A DNA stretch of 64,000 nucleotides, taken from assembly GCA_041685755.1 (NCBI GenBank), contig JAWLFC010000005.1, positions 1 to 64,000 of the forward strand. The letters run 5' to 3'. A program made the position numbers and the translations under genes. Positions 8,261-15,109 of the stretch are shown one piece after another. The notes under the pieces were generated by a model. That model did no database searches, was not told where the DNA came from, and saw only the letters and a list, made by a program, of their open reading frames with translations. This stretch comes from Sva-07 sp041685755 (GTDB lineage: Bacteria > Actinomycetota > Acidimicrobiia > Acidimicrobiales > Ilumatobacteraceae). How positions within the stretch are numbered: the stretch's first letter is position 1; each line of letters opens with the position of its first letter.

Positions 8261-9201
8261 AGCGTTCGCCCTCCCTTGCGGAAGTACAAGATGGTGGCGA
8301 ACAACATGATGATCGTCAGCGTGAACGACAGCGACGCCCCGACCGGCCAGTTCCTCGCCGTCAGGAACTGCGTCACGATGTACGAACCGAGCAGCGTCGT
8401 CTTCGCGCCGCCGAGGATCTCCGGCGTCACGTAGGCGCCGAGACTCGGGATGAACACGAGGATCGACCCGGCGATCACACCGGGCATCGACAACGGGAGC
8501 AGCACCCTGCGGAACGTCTGCCACCCCGACGCATAGAGATCACGGCTGGCCTCGACGAGCCCGAGGTCGATCCGCTCGATCGCCGCGTACAGCGGCAGGA
8601 TCATGAACGGCAGGAAGCCGTAGACGAGACCGAGGACGACGGCGGTCGACGTGAACAGGATCCTCGTCGGGCCGAGCCCGACCGCCTCCGTGAGCTGCGA
8701 CGCCGGTCCGTCGGTTCCGAGCAGCACCCGCCAGGCGAAGTTCCGCACGAGGAAGTTCGACCAGAACGGGATCATCACGAACACGAGCATCACGTTGCGG
8801 ACGGTCGGGGTTCGGGTGGCGAGGAAGTACGCGAACGGGTAGGCGATCACCAGGCAGATGACGGTGGTGAGGATCGCCAGCCACAGAGACCGCAACGCGA
8901 TGTCGCGCACGAGCGGTTCGGCGAGTTTGCGGTACGCGTCGAGGTTCCAGCCCGACAGCTCGGTGTCGCCGAACCGGTTGCGCGTCCCGAAGGAGTAGAC
9001 GGCGACGATCAGCAGCGGGACCGCGAAGAACAGGACGAGGTACGCGTACGCCGGGAGTGCGATCAGAAAGCCGCGGCGTGCCTTGGATCGTTCGGCCGCC
9101 CGCTCGAACTCCGGGGTCGCTTCGGCGCCGTCGTCGACCGGCAGCGTGTCGTCGGTCCAGTCGGGGGAGGGGCCCGACGGCGGCGCCTCGGCGATCGTCA
9201 C
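8257..9201 (-). CDS. potB: Polyamine-type ABC transporter permease (PotB-like)
   Basis: A 314-residue permease with an unusually long cytoplasmic N-terminus of about 42 polar residues before the first span (GFLIALPAYAYLVLFFAVPL). The EAA loop reads 'VEASRDLYASGWQTFRRVLL'. Further spans include the segment before 'FFAYFLATRT'-like sequence and the last one near SLSFTLTIIMLFATIL. GTG 9201 overlaps the potA stop (GTGA). It forms the membrane pore together with PotC. Confidence 0.88.
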   Translation of the reverse strand: MTIAEAPPSGPSPDWTDDTLPVDDGAEATPEFERAAERSKARRGFLIALPAYAYLVLFFAVPLLIVAVYSFGTRNRFGDTELSGWNLDAYRKLAEPLVRDIALRSLWLAILTTVICLVIAYPFAYFLATRTPTVRNVMLVFVMIPFWSNFLVRNFAWRVLLGTDGPASQLTEAVGLGPTRILFTSTAVVLGLVYGFLPFMILPLYAAIERIDLGLVEASRDLYASGWQTFRRVLLPLSMPGVIAGSILVFIPSLGAYVTPEILGGAKTTLLGSYIVTQFLTARNWPVGASLSFTLTIIMLFATILYFRKGGRTL

Positions 9202-10307
9202 TCCGACACCACCGCGACCGCTCTGTCGTCCCAGGAGACGGTGACGTCGTCGCCGGCCTCGAGCCGCTCGCTGTCGGGGCGGTTCTCCTCGCGGACGTCG
9301 ATCTCCATCCAGTCGAGGCCGACCCGGTAGACGATGGCATTACCGAGGTAGGTGATCGATCGCACCACACCGTCGACCGCCGACCTTCCCGCGGTGGCCT
9401 CGCCGCGTCGGCGGATGGACGCCCGCTCCGGACGCAGGATCACCGCGACCGGTCTGCCCGCGGGGAGATCGGTCGTCAGGGGGATCCGGGCGCCGTTGAG
9501 GAGACAGACGGTGTCGCTGCTCTCGACGGTGCCCTCGAGGAGGTTGGTCTGGCCGATGAAGTCGGCCACGAAACGGTTGGCGGGTCGTTCGTAGATCGCC
9601 TCGGGCGGATCCACCTGCAGGAGCTGACCGCGATCCATCACGGCGATGCGGTCGCTCATGGTGAGCGCTTCTTCCTGGTCGTGGGTCACGAACACGAACG
9701 TGATGCCGAGCTCGCGCTGCAGGGTCTTGAGTTCGGTCTGCATCTCCTGGCGCAGCTTGAGGTCGAGGGCGCCGAGGGGTTCGTCGAGCAGCAGCACCTT
9801 CGGGCGGTTGACCAGCGCGCGGGCGAGGGCGATGCGCTGCTGCTGTCCGCCCGACAACTGGTTGGGCCGTCGCGTGCCCATGTGGGTCAACCGCACCATC
9901 GCCAGTGCTTCGTCGACGCGTGAGGAGATCTCGCGCTTGTCGACCTTGCGCATCTTGAGTCCGAAGCCGACGTTGTCGTTGATGTTCAGGTGGGGGAACA
10001 GCGCGTAGTTCTGGAACACGGTGTTGACCGGGCGCTTGTTCGGCGGCAGCGTGCCGACCTCCTGTCCGAAGATCGTGAGGCTGCCCTCGGTCGGGAACTC
10101 GAGGCCGGCGATCATCCGCAGGGTGGTGGTCTTGCCGCACCCCGAGGGGCCGAGCAGCGCGAAGAACTCGCCGTCGGCGATCTCGAGCGTGATGTCGTCG
10201 ACGGCGACCACGTCGCCGAATCGTTTGGTGATGCCCGTGATGCCGACGGCCGGTTCGCGGCCGGCGGCACCGTCGGTGCGGGTGTTCGTCTGAGCCGTGT
10301 CGGTCAC
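9198..10307 (-). CDS. potA: Polyamine-type ABC transporter ATP-binding protein (PotA-like)
   Basis: A 369-residue ABC ATPase. Walker A is GPSGCGKTT (about residues 53-61), the Q-loop is 'VFQNYALFPHL', the signature is LSGGQQQR (151-158), and Walker B is VLLLDEP (171-177), followed by the H-loop 'VTHDQEEA'. The C-terminal ~110 residues form a TOBE-type regulatory domain. GTG 10307 is chosen because a GGGGA ribosome-binding site precedes it; a longer frame upstream lacks support. It is the first gene of the transporter operon and is divergent from the aldehyde dehydrogenase gene. Confidence 0.9.
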   Translation of the reverse strand: MTDTAQTNTRTDGAAGREPAVGITGITKRFGDVVAVDDITLEIADGEFFALLGPSGCGKTTTLRMIAGLEFPTEGSLTIFGQEVGTLPPNKRPVNTVFQNYALFPHLNINDNVGFGLKMRKVDKREISSRVDEALAMVRLTHMGTRRPNQLSGGQQQRIALARALVNRPKVLLLDEPLGALDLKLRQEMQTELKTLQRELGITFVFVTHDQEEALTMSDRIAVMDRGQLLQVDPPEAIYERPANRFVADFIGQTNLLEGTVESSDTVCLLNGARIPLTTDLPAGRPVAVILRPERASIRRRGEATAGRSAVDGVVRSITYLGNAIVYRVGLDWMEIDVREENRPDSERLEAGDDVTVSWDDRAVAVVSE

Positions 10308-10558
10308 CGTGTCCCCATCAGTCCCGGTCGAGAACGAGATGTCGAACGCCACCGGGTGCGCCCGCTCTGTCGCAAGTGCGATAGGGCAGTCAACACGACG
10401 CACCCGAGCGTTGGCAAGTGCGCGTGTTGCGGCTGTGTGAACAGCATCGCGCCCGTCGATGGCGCGTTCTTGATCGTCGAGGATGCACCAGCCAAGATGT
10501 CGAACACCATCGACCCGTCGCGGCCTCTTCGGAGCCCGACCTCAGCAGGGAGACCAAC
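10308..10558. promoter_or_regulatory. Divergent promoter region, polyamine transporter / aldehyde dehydrogenase
   Basis: This 251-base gap must hold promoters for both operons. A long imperfect inverted repeat is visible: CAACACGACGCAC (10391-10403) against GTGCGCGTGTTG (10418-10429), 12 pairs with one bulge. Just before it lies the short dyad TCGCAAGTGCGA (10370-10381). Either could bind a regulator common to uptake and degradation. No regulator gene adjoins and no clear -35/-10 pair was identified. Confidence 0.45.
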
Positions 10559-11986
10559 ATGACGGCGAGCAACGCCAACTTCATCGGCGGCGACTGGCGT
10601 CCGGCAGCCAGCGGCGCCACGGACGTGGTCCTCGATCCGGCGACGGGGGAGGCGATCGGTGAGGTGCCTGCCAGCGACGCCGCCGACGTCGACGCGGCGG
10701 TGCAGGCGGCCACGGCTGCGTTCCCCGCCTGGTCGGCGCTGACACCGCGCGAGCGCAGCGAGGTCCTGCATCGCGTCGCCGACGTGATCGACGACAACAT
10801 CGACGAGCTGTCGCGCATCGAGTGCGAGAACGTCGGCAAACCGGTCGGCATCGTCGAGTTCGAGATGGATCTCACCAAGGACAACTGGCGGTTCTTCGCG
10901 TCCGCTTGCCGGTTCCTCGAGGGCAAGGCGGCCGGCGAGTACATGGCCGGCTACACCTCGATGGTCCGCCGCGACCCGTTGGGCGTGATCGGGTCGATCA
11001 CCCCGTGGAACTACCCGCTCAACATGGCGACGTGGAAGCTCGGCCCGGCGCTCGCCGCCGGCAACACCGTCGTGCTCAAGCCATCCGAGTTGACGCCGTA
11101 CTCGGTGCTGCGGCTCGCCGAGCTGACCGCCGACATCCTGCCCGCCGGCGTGTTGAACGTGGTGTGCGGGCAGGGTGCCGTCGCCGGTGCGGCGCTCAGC
11201 GAGCATCCGGGGATCGCCATGGTGTCGATCACCGGCAGCGTCGGCGCCGGCAAGGCAGTGGCGCGGGCGTCGGCCGACACGCTCAAGCGGGTGCACCTCG
11301 AACTGGGCGGCAAGGCCCCGGTGATCGTGTTCGACGACGCCGACCTCGACGCCGTCGTCGAGAACCTGAAGGGCATGGCCTTCTACAACTCGGGTCAGGA
11401 CTGCACGGCACCGTGCCGCGTGATCGCCGGGAGCCGGGTGCACGACGACTTCGTCAACCAGCTCACCGACGCCGTTGCCAGCATCAACGTCGGCGATCCG
11501 ATGTCGGAGGACACCGAGATGGGCCCGGTGATCTCCGACACCCACCGTTCACGGGTGGCGGGCTATGTCGATCGCGCCCGTGAGGCCGGCGCCGAGGTGA
11601 CCGTGGGTGGCGGAGCCCGGCCCGGCGGAGGTTTCTTCTACGAGCCGACGGTCGTGGTCGGGCCCGGCCAGTCGTCGGAGATCGTCCAGCGCGAGGTCTT
11701 CGGCCCGGTCGTCACCGTGCAGTCGGCCGCCGACGAGGAGGCGGCACTGGCGATGGCGAACGACGTCGACTACGGCCTGGCCGCCAGTGTCTGGACCTCC
11801 GACGTGGGCCGGGCGATGCGGATGAGCAAGGCGCTGCAGTTCGGGGCCGTGTGGGTGAACGACCACATTCCGATCGTGTCGGAGATGCCGCACGGCGGCT
11901 TCAAGCAGTCGGGCTACGGCAAGGACATGTCGATGTACGCCGTCGAGGCCTACACCGAGGTCAAGCACGTCATGATCAAGCACTGA
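10559..11986 (+). CDS. Gamma-aminobutyraldehyde/betaine-aldehyde-type dehydrogenase
   Basis: A 475-residue NAD(P)-dependent aldehyde dehydrogenase. The catalytic Cys is C282 in 'NSGQDCTAPCRV' and the general-base Glu is E248 in 'LELGGK'. The cofactor-binding strand 'GSITPWNYPL' and the 'FGPV' motif are present. An AGGGAG ribosome-binding site fixes ATG 10559. Enzymes of this subgroup oxidise 4-aminobutanal or betaine aldehyde. Divergence from a polyamine-type ABC operon favours 4-aminobutanal (putrescine degradation to GABA), as in the E. coli ydcSTUVW arrangement; the substrate is inferred from context. Confidence 0.85.
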   Translation: MTASNANFIGGDWRPAASGATDVVLDPATGEAIGEVPASDAADVDAAVQAATAAFPAWSALTPRERSEVLHRVADVIDDNIDELSRIECENVGKPVGIVEFEMDLTKDNWRFFASACRFLEGKAAGEYMAGYTSMVRRDPLGVIGSITPWNYPLNMATWKLGPALAAGNTVVLKPSELTPYSVLRLAELTADILPAGVLNVVCGQGAVAGAALSEHPGIAMVSITGSVGAGKAVARASADTLKRVHLELGGKAPVIVFDDADLDAVVENLKGMAFYNSGQDCTAPCRVIAGSRVHDDFVNQLTDAVASINVGDPMSEDTEMGPVISDTHRSRVAGYVDRAREAGAEVTVGGGARPGGGFFYEPTVVVGPGQSSEIVQREVFGPVVTVQSAADEEAALAMANDVDYGLAASVWTSDVGRAMRMSKALQFGAVWVNDHIPIVSEMPHGGFKQSGYGKDMSMYAVEAYTEVKHVMIKH

Positions 11987-12017
11987 ATTGCATCAGGGGT
12001 CTGACCCCTGCTGCAAT
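11987..12017. terminator. Palindrome between convergent genes (constant-tip hairpin, copy 2)
   Basis: Outer arms ATTGCA (11987-11992) and TGCAAT (12012-12017) surround AGGGGTCTGACCCCT (11995-12009). The core GGGGTCTGACCCC is identical to the one at 3881-3893, but the arms are unrelated and pair with each other. It starts directly after the dehydrogenase stop, and it encodes the last residues of the convergent TetR gene, so the element contributes coding sequence. It is probably a bidirectional terminator. Confidence 0.68.
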
Positions 12018-12727
12018 CCGAGGTGGTGGGCCATGGCGGTGGTGGCGTCGACGAAGAGTTGCTCGTCGTCGTGGACGAAGTTGCGGGTCTGGCCGAACAG
12101 CTCGAACGTCAGCAGTCCGAACAGCTGGGTCCACGCCAGCAGCAGCGCGAGCAGCGTCGCGTCGGTGACGTCGTCGAGATCGAGTTCGGCCCGCAGCGCC
12201 ACGAACGACTCGCTGGTCGTCGCGCTCACGGCGGCGCCCGCGGTGGGCGGTGCGAGCCGCCCGTCGCGGGCTGCGTCGCGGACGATGCGCACGAGCGCAC
12301 GTGACACGCGGGTGCCGGGAACGACGGTGTCGTCGGGCGCCGCGTAGCCCGGAACGGGTGTGCCGTAGAGCAGCGCGTAGTCGTGGCGGTGCGCCATCGC
12401 CCAGCCGCGGATCGCCCGCGCTGCGTTCACCCAGCGGTCGCTCGGTGCCTGCCCGGCGGTGGCCTCGACGGCCGCTTCGGCGGCCTCGCCGAGCGAGTCG
12501 TACGCCTCGACGATCAGCGCGGTCAGCAGCTCGTCGCGGCTGGCGAAGTAGCGGTACATCGCCGAGGAGACCATGTCGAGGTCGCGGGCGACGGCGCGCA
12601 GCGAGAGGTCGCCGGCGCCCCGCTCGGCGACGTGGGCACTCGCGGTCGCGAGGATCGCCGCTCGCACCTCGGCGCGTGCCCGAGCGCGGGCGCCGGCCGG
12701 CCGCGGTGGGGGCGGAGAGGTCGTCAT
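11993..12727 (-). CDS. TetR-family transcriptional regulator (WHG-type C-terminal domain)
   Basis: A 244-residue regulator. The N-terminal HTH lies at about residues 20-65, with 'LSLRAVARDLDMVSSAMYRY' as recognition region. The C-terminal half contains 'TFELFGQTRN', as in the WHG/TetR_C_13 group. It is divergent from a nitroreductase gene, with two copies of a matching operator between them (12752-12773 and 12803-12824), so it probably represses that gene and itself. Its final residues (GSDP) are encoded within the constant-tip palindrome. Confidence 0.9.
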   Translation of the reverse strand: MTTSPPPPRPAGARARARAEVRAAILATASAHVAERGAGDLSLRAVARDLDMVSSAMYRYFASRDELLTALIVEAYDSLGEAAEAAVEATAGQAPSDRWVNAARAIRGWAMAHRHDYALLYGTPVPGYAAPDDTVVPGTRVSRALVRIVRDAARDGRLAPPTAGAAVSATTSESFVALRAELDLDDVTDATLLALLLAWTQLFGLLTFELFGQTRNFVHDDEQLFVDATTAMAHHLGLQQGSDP

Positions 12728-12751
12728 GGTGGCAGTCTGCCAGATCCATGC

Positions 12752-12773
12752 TCCGAAATGTGAGCACTGCTCT
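12752..12773. promoter_or_regulatory. TetR operator site 1
   Basis: TCCGAAATGTGAGCACTGCT (start of the site at 12752), containing the perfect dyad GAGCACTGCTC (12762-12772). It matches site 2 at 19 of 22 positions or better. It abuts and slightly overlaps the -35 box TTGACG (12773-12778) of the nitroreductase promoter. Confidence 0.75.
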
Positions 12774-12800
12774 TGACGGCGCCGGATTTCGCGGTACAGT
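12773..12800 (+). promoter_or_regulatory. Promoter of the F420-type nitroreductase gene
   Basis: A -35 box TTGACG (12773-12778) and a -10 box TACAGT (12795-12800) with 16-base spacing. The two TetR operator copies flank it: one touches the -35 box, the other begins 2 bases after the -10 box and covers the expected transcription start. This geometry predicts tight repression. The gene starts 44 bases downstream, after a GAGGAG ribosome-binding site. Confidence 0.7.
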
Positions 12801-12802
12801 GA

Positions 12803-12825
12803 TCCGAAACGAGAGCACTGCTCTC
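12803..12825. promoter_or_regulatory. TetR operator site 2
   Basis: The site starts TCCGAAACGAGAGCACTGCT and contains the perfect 15-base palindrome GAGAGCACTGCTCTC (12811-12825). It is a direct repeat of site 1, 51 bases further on (about five helical turns), which places both on the same DNA face. Confidence 0.78.
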
Positions 12826-12844
12826 ACTCACGAGGAGTACGACG

Positions 12845-13363
12845 ATGACCGCCCACCAATCCGCCATCCGCTACGTCGAGCCCGACCGCTTCACCCGCAG
12901 CGTGTTCAACCCGATCGTGTCCCGCCTCACCCGATGGGGACTCAGCGTGTGGGGCTCACGCATCCTGGAGGTCCCCGGACGGGTGTCGGGCGAGCTCCGC
13001 ACGACGCCGGTCAACGTGCTCGAACTCGGCGAGCGCCGTTACCTCGTCGCCCCGCGCGGCACGACGCAGTGGGTCCGCAACGTCCGGGCGTCCGGGTCGT
13101 GCGACCTCCGGGTCGGTCGTCACCGCGAACATGTCGCGTTGGTCGAGGTCGACGACGCCGGCAAGGCCGAGATCCTCCGGGCCTACCTTCGCCGCTGGAA
13201 GTGGGAGGTCGGCCAGTTCTTCGACGGCGTCGGCCCCGATTCGTCCGATGCCGACCTGTTCGCGATCGCCCCGAACCATCCGGTGTTCGAGATCACCGGG
13301 GTCGGCGAGCCCGTACCGGGCTCAGGTCTCGGCGGGAGCGGGGACGACGCGTCGGCGTTGTAG
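12845..13363 (+). CDS. Deazaflavin (F420)-dependent nitroreductase family protein
   Basis: A 172-residue split-barrel protein of the DDN/DUF385 family. The characteristic 'GRVSGELRTTPVNVLELG' and 'YLVAPRGTTQWVRNVRASG' motifs are both present; the second helps hold F420. Relatives reduce quinones or nitroaromatics with F420H2. GAGGAG precedes ATG 12845. It is divergent from the TetR gene and carries that regulator's operators in its promoter. Its 3' end overlaps the convergent antiporter gene by 42 bases. Confidence 0.88.
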   Translation: MTAHQSAIRYVEPDRFTRSVFNPIVSRLTRWGLSVWGSRILEVPGRVSGELRTTPVNVLELGERRYLVAPRGTTQWVRNVRASGSCDLRVGRHREHVALVEVDDAGKAEILRAYLRRWKWEVGQFFDGVGPDSSDADLFAIAPNHPVFEITGVGEPVPGSGLGGSGDDASAL

Positions 13364-14530
13364 GCGGGCGGGCAGTGGGATCTGATCGGAGAACTTCGCC
13401 GCCAGCGGGCCGACGATCGCCGTGATCAGGACGTAGCCCGCAGCGAGGGCGCCCAACTCGGGGCCGTCGGCCAGGCTGGCGCCGAGCGCGGCGATCACGA
13501 TCGAGAACTCGCCGCGCGCCATCAGCACGGTGCCGGCGCGCAGGCGTCCGCGGGGCGCCGCTCCCACTCGGCCCGCCGCGTACCACCCGGTGAACAACTT
13601 CGTGACGACGGTGACCACGGCCAGCCCGATGGCAGGTAGGGCGACGCCGACGATGTCGGCCGGGTCGATCTGGAACGAGAAGAACAGGAAGAACGTCGCC
13701 GCGAACAGGTGGCGCAGCGGGGAGATCAGCTGGTTGGCCCGGATCTCGGTCTTGCCCGACAGCGCCAGACCGACGAGGAACGCGCCGATCGCACCGGACA
13801 CCTCGAGCCGCTGGGCGACGCCGGCGACGAGCAGCGTGATGCCGAACACCGTGAGCAGGAACGTCTCGTCGGAGCCGCCGGCGACGAGGTCGCTGAACCG
13901 GCGTCCGTGGCGGAGGGCCGCCAGCAGGATCAGCGAGACCGCAGCGAGGGCCACCGCGACGCTCACCGCGGTGGCGGTGGCCGAACCGCCGACGATCAAC
14001 GCCGCCACCACCGGCAGGTACACCGCCATCGCCAGGTCCTCGATCACGAGCAGGTTGAGCACCGCCGGCGTCTCACGGAAACCGAGTCGGCCGAGGTCGC
14101 TCAGGACCTTGGAGATCACGCCCGACGACGAGATCCAGGTCACCCCGCCGAGCAGCACGGCGGCCAACGGATCCCACCCGAGGATCAACCCGAGCACCAC
14201 GCCCGGCGTCGCGTTCAGGGCCATGTCGAGCAGCCCCGGCTTCGTTCCGGTTCGCAGGCCCTCTCGCAGTTCGCTCTCGGAGTACTCGAGGCCCAGCGCG
14301 AACAGCAACAGCAGCACACCGATCTCAGCGGCGATCTCGAAGAACTCCAGGCTGACGTCGAGTTGGAGGACGCCCCCCTCGCCGAGTGCCAGTCCGGCGA
14401 GCAGGTAGAGCGGGATCGCCGGGAGGCCGAAGCGGCCGGCTGCCCGGGAGAGGACGGCGAGCCCGAGGATGAGCGCGCCGATCTCGATGAACGCGAGTGC
14501 GGCGTCGGCCGAACCGGCAGCGATCAGCAT
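13322..14530 (-). CDS. CPA2-family cation/proton antiporter, membrane subunit
   Basis: A 402-residue, highly hydrophobic protein with about 12 spans and the Na+/H+ exchanger fold. Landmarks are 'PLYLLAGLALGEGG', LLLLFALGLEYS, 'SSSGVISKVLSDLGR', the acidic 'NLLVIEDLAMAVYLPV' helix with the conserved E-D pair, and 'RGEFSIVIAALG'. It lacks a cytoplasmic RCK domain of its own; that part is supplied by the upstream TrkA-C protein 11 bases away. This two-gene form matches KhtU-type K+/H+ antiporters. Confidence 0.87.
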   Translation of the reverse strand: MLIAAGSADAALAFIEIGALILGLAVLSRAAGRFGLPAIPLYLLAGLALGEGGVLQLDVSLEFFEIAAEIGVLLLLFALGLEYSESELREGLRTGTKPGLLDMALNATPGVVLGLILGWDPLAAVLLGGVTWISSSGVISKVLSDLGRLGFRETPAVLNLLVIEDLAMAVYLPVVAALIVGGSATATAVSVAVALAAVSLILLAALRHGRRFSDLVAGGSDETFLLTVFGITLLVAGVAQRLEVSGAIGAFLVGLALSGKTEIRANQLISPLRHLFAATFFLFFSFQIDPADIVGVALPAIGLAVVTVVTKLFTGWYAAGRVGAAPRGRLRAGTVLMARGEFSIVIAALGASLADGPELGALAAGYVLITAIVGPLAAKFSDQIPLPARLQRRRVVPAPAET

Positions 14531-14541
14531 CGTGCTGGCGG

Positions 14542-15024
14542 TCAGCGCCGGATCAGCTCACGCATCATCGCCAGGCCCTCCGACGTGCCGACGCCGACGA
14601 CCACGTCGCCGGACAGCAACCCGAACTCCGGTCCCGGCGCCGGGATCGACTGTCCGTCGCGGATGACGGCGACGATCGACGAGCCGGTCCTGGTGCGGTA
14701 CATCCCGTCACCGATCGTGGCGCCCGACGCCGGCGACGACGGGGTGAGCTCGATCCACTCGATCGCCAGCCCCTCGATCTCCTGCTGCACCGCCGCGACC
14801 GCTTCGGTCACCCGGCTGGCTCCCAGGAGTTCGGTGACCGTTCGGGTGTCGTTCGCCGACAGGCCGACGACCGACGAGCACGCATCGGGATCGTCGGAGT
14901 CGTAGACGAGGATCTCGCGTCGCCCGTCGTGGTGGACGAGCACCCCGATGACGCGGCCGTCGTCGGTGGTGAATTCGTGTCGGACCCCGACACCGGGCAG
15001 CTTGGTCTCGCGCACGTCGGCCAT
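14542..15024 (-). CDS. Antiporter regulatory subunit with TrkA-C domain (KhtT-like)
   Basis: A 160-residue soluble protein. The first ~75 residues begin MADVRETKLPGVG, the usual opening of cation/proton antiporter regulatory subunits, and the last ~75 form a TrkA-C (RCK-C) domain ending in 'LLSGDVVVGVGTSEGLAMM'. It would sense a ligand in the cytoplasm and gate the membrane subunit encoded next. ATG 15024 is chosen because the conserved opening starts there. The two genes clearly form an operon, divergent from ilvD. Confidence 0.85.
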   Translation of the reverse strand: MADVRETKLPGVGVRHEFTTDDGRVIGVLVHHDGRREILVYDSDDPDACSSVVGLSANDTRTVTELLGASRVTEAVAAVQQEIEGLAIEWIELTPSSPASGATIGDGMYRTRTGSSIVAVIRDGQSIPAPGPEFGLLSGDVVVGVGTSEGLAMMRELIRR

Positions 15025-15109
15025 CGGTTCATTCTGGCAGCTCGTTCCGCCGATCGTGGTGGGCGCAGCACCAGGTTCGCCGGCGGAGCGCACCACTACT
15101 GTGCCGGGC

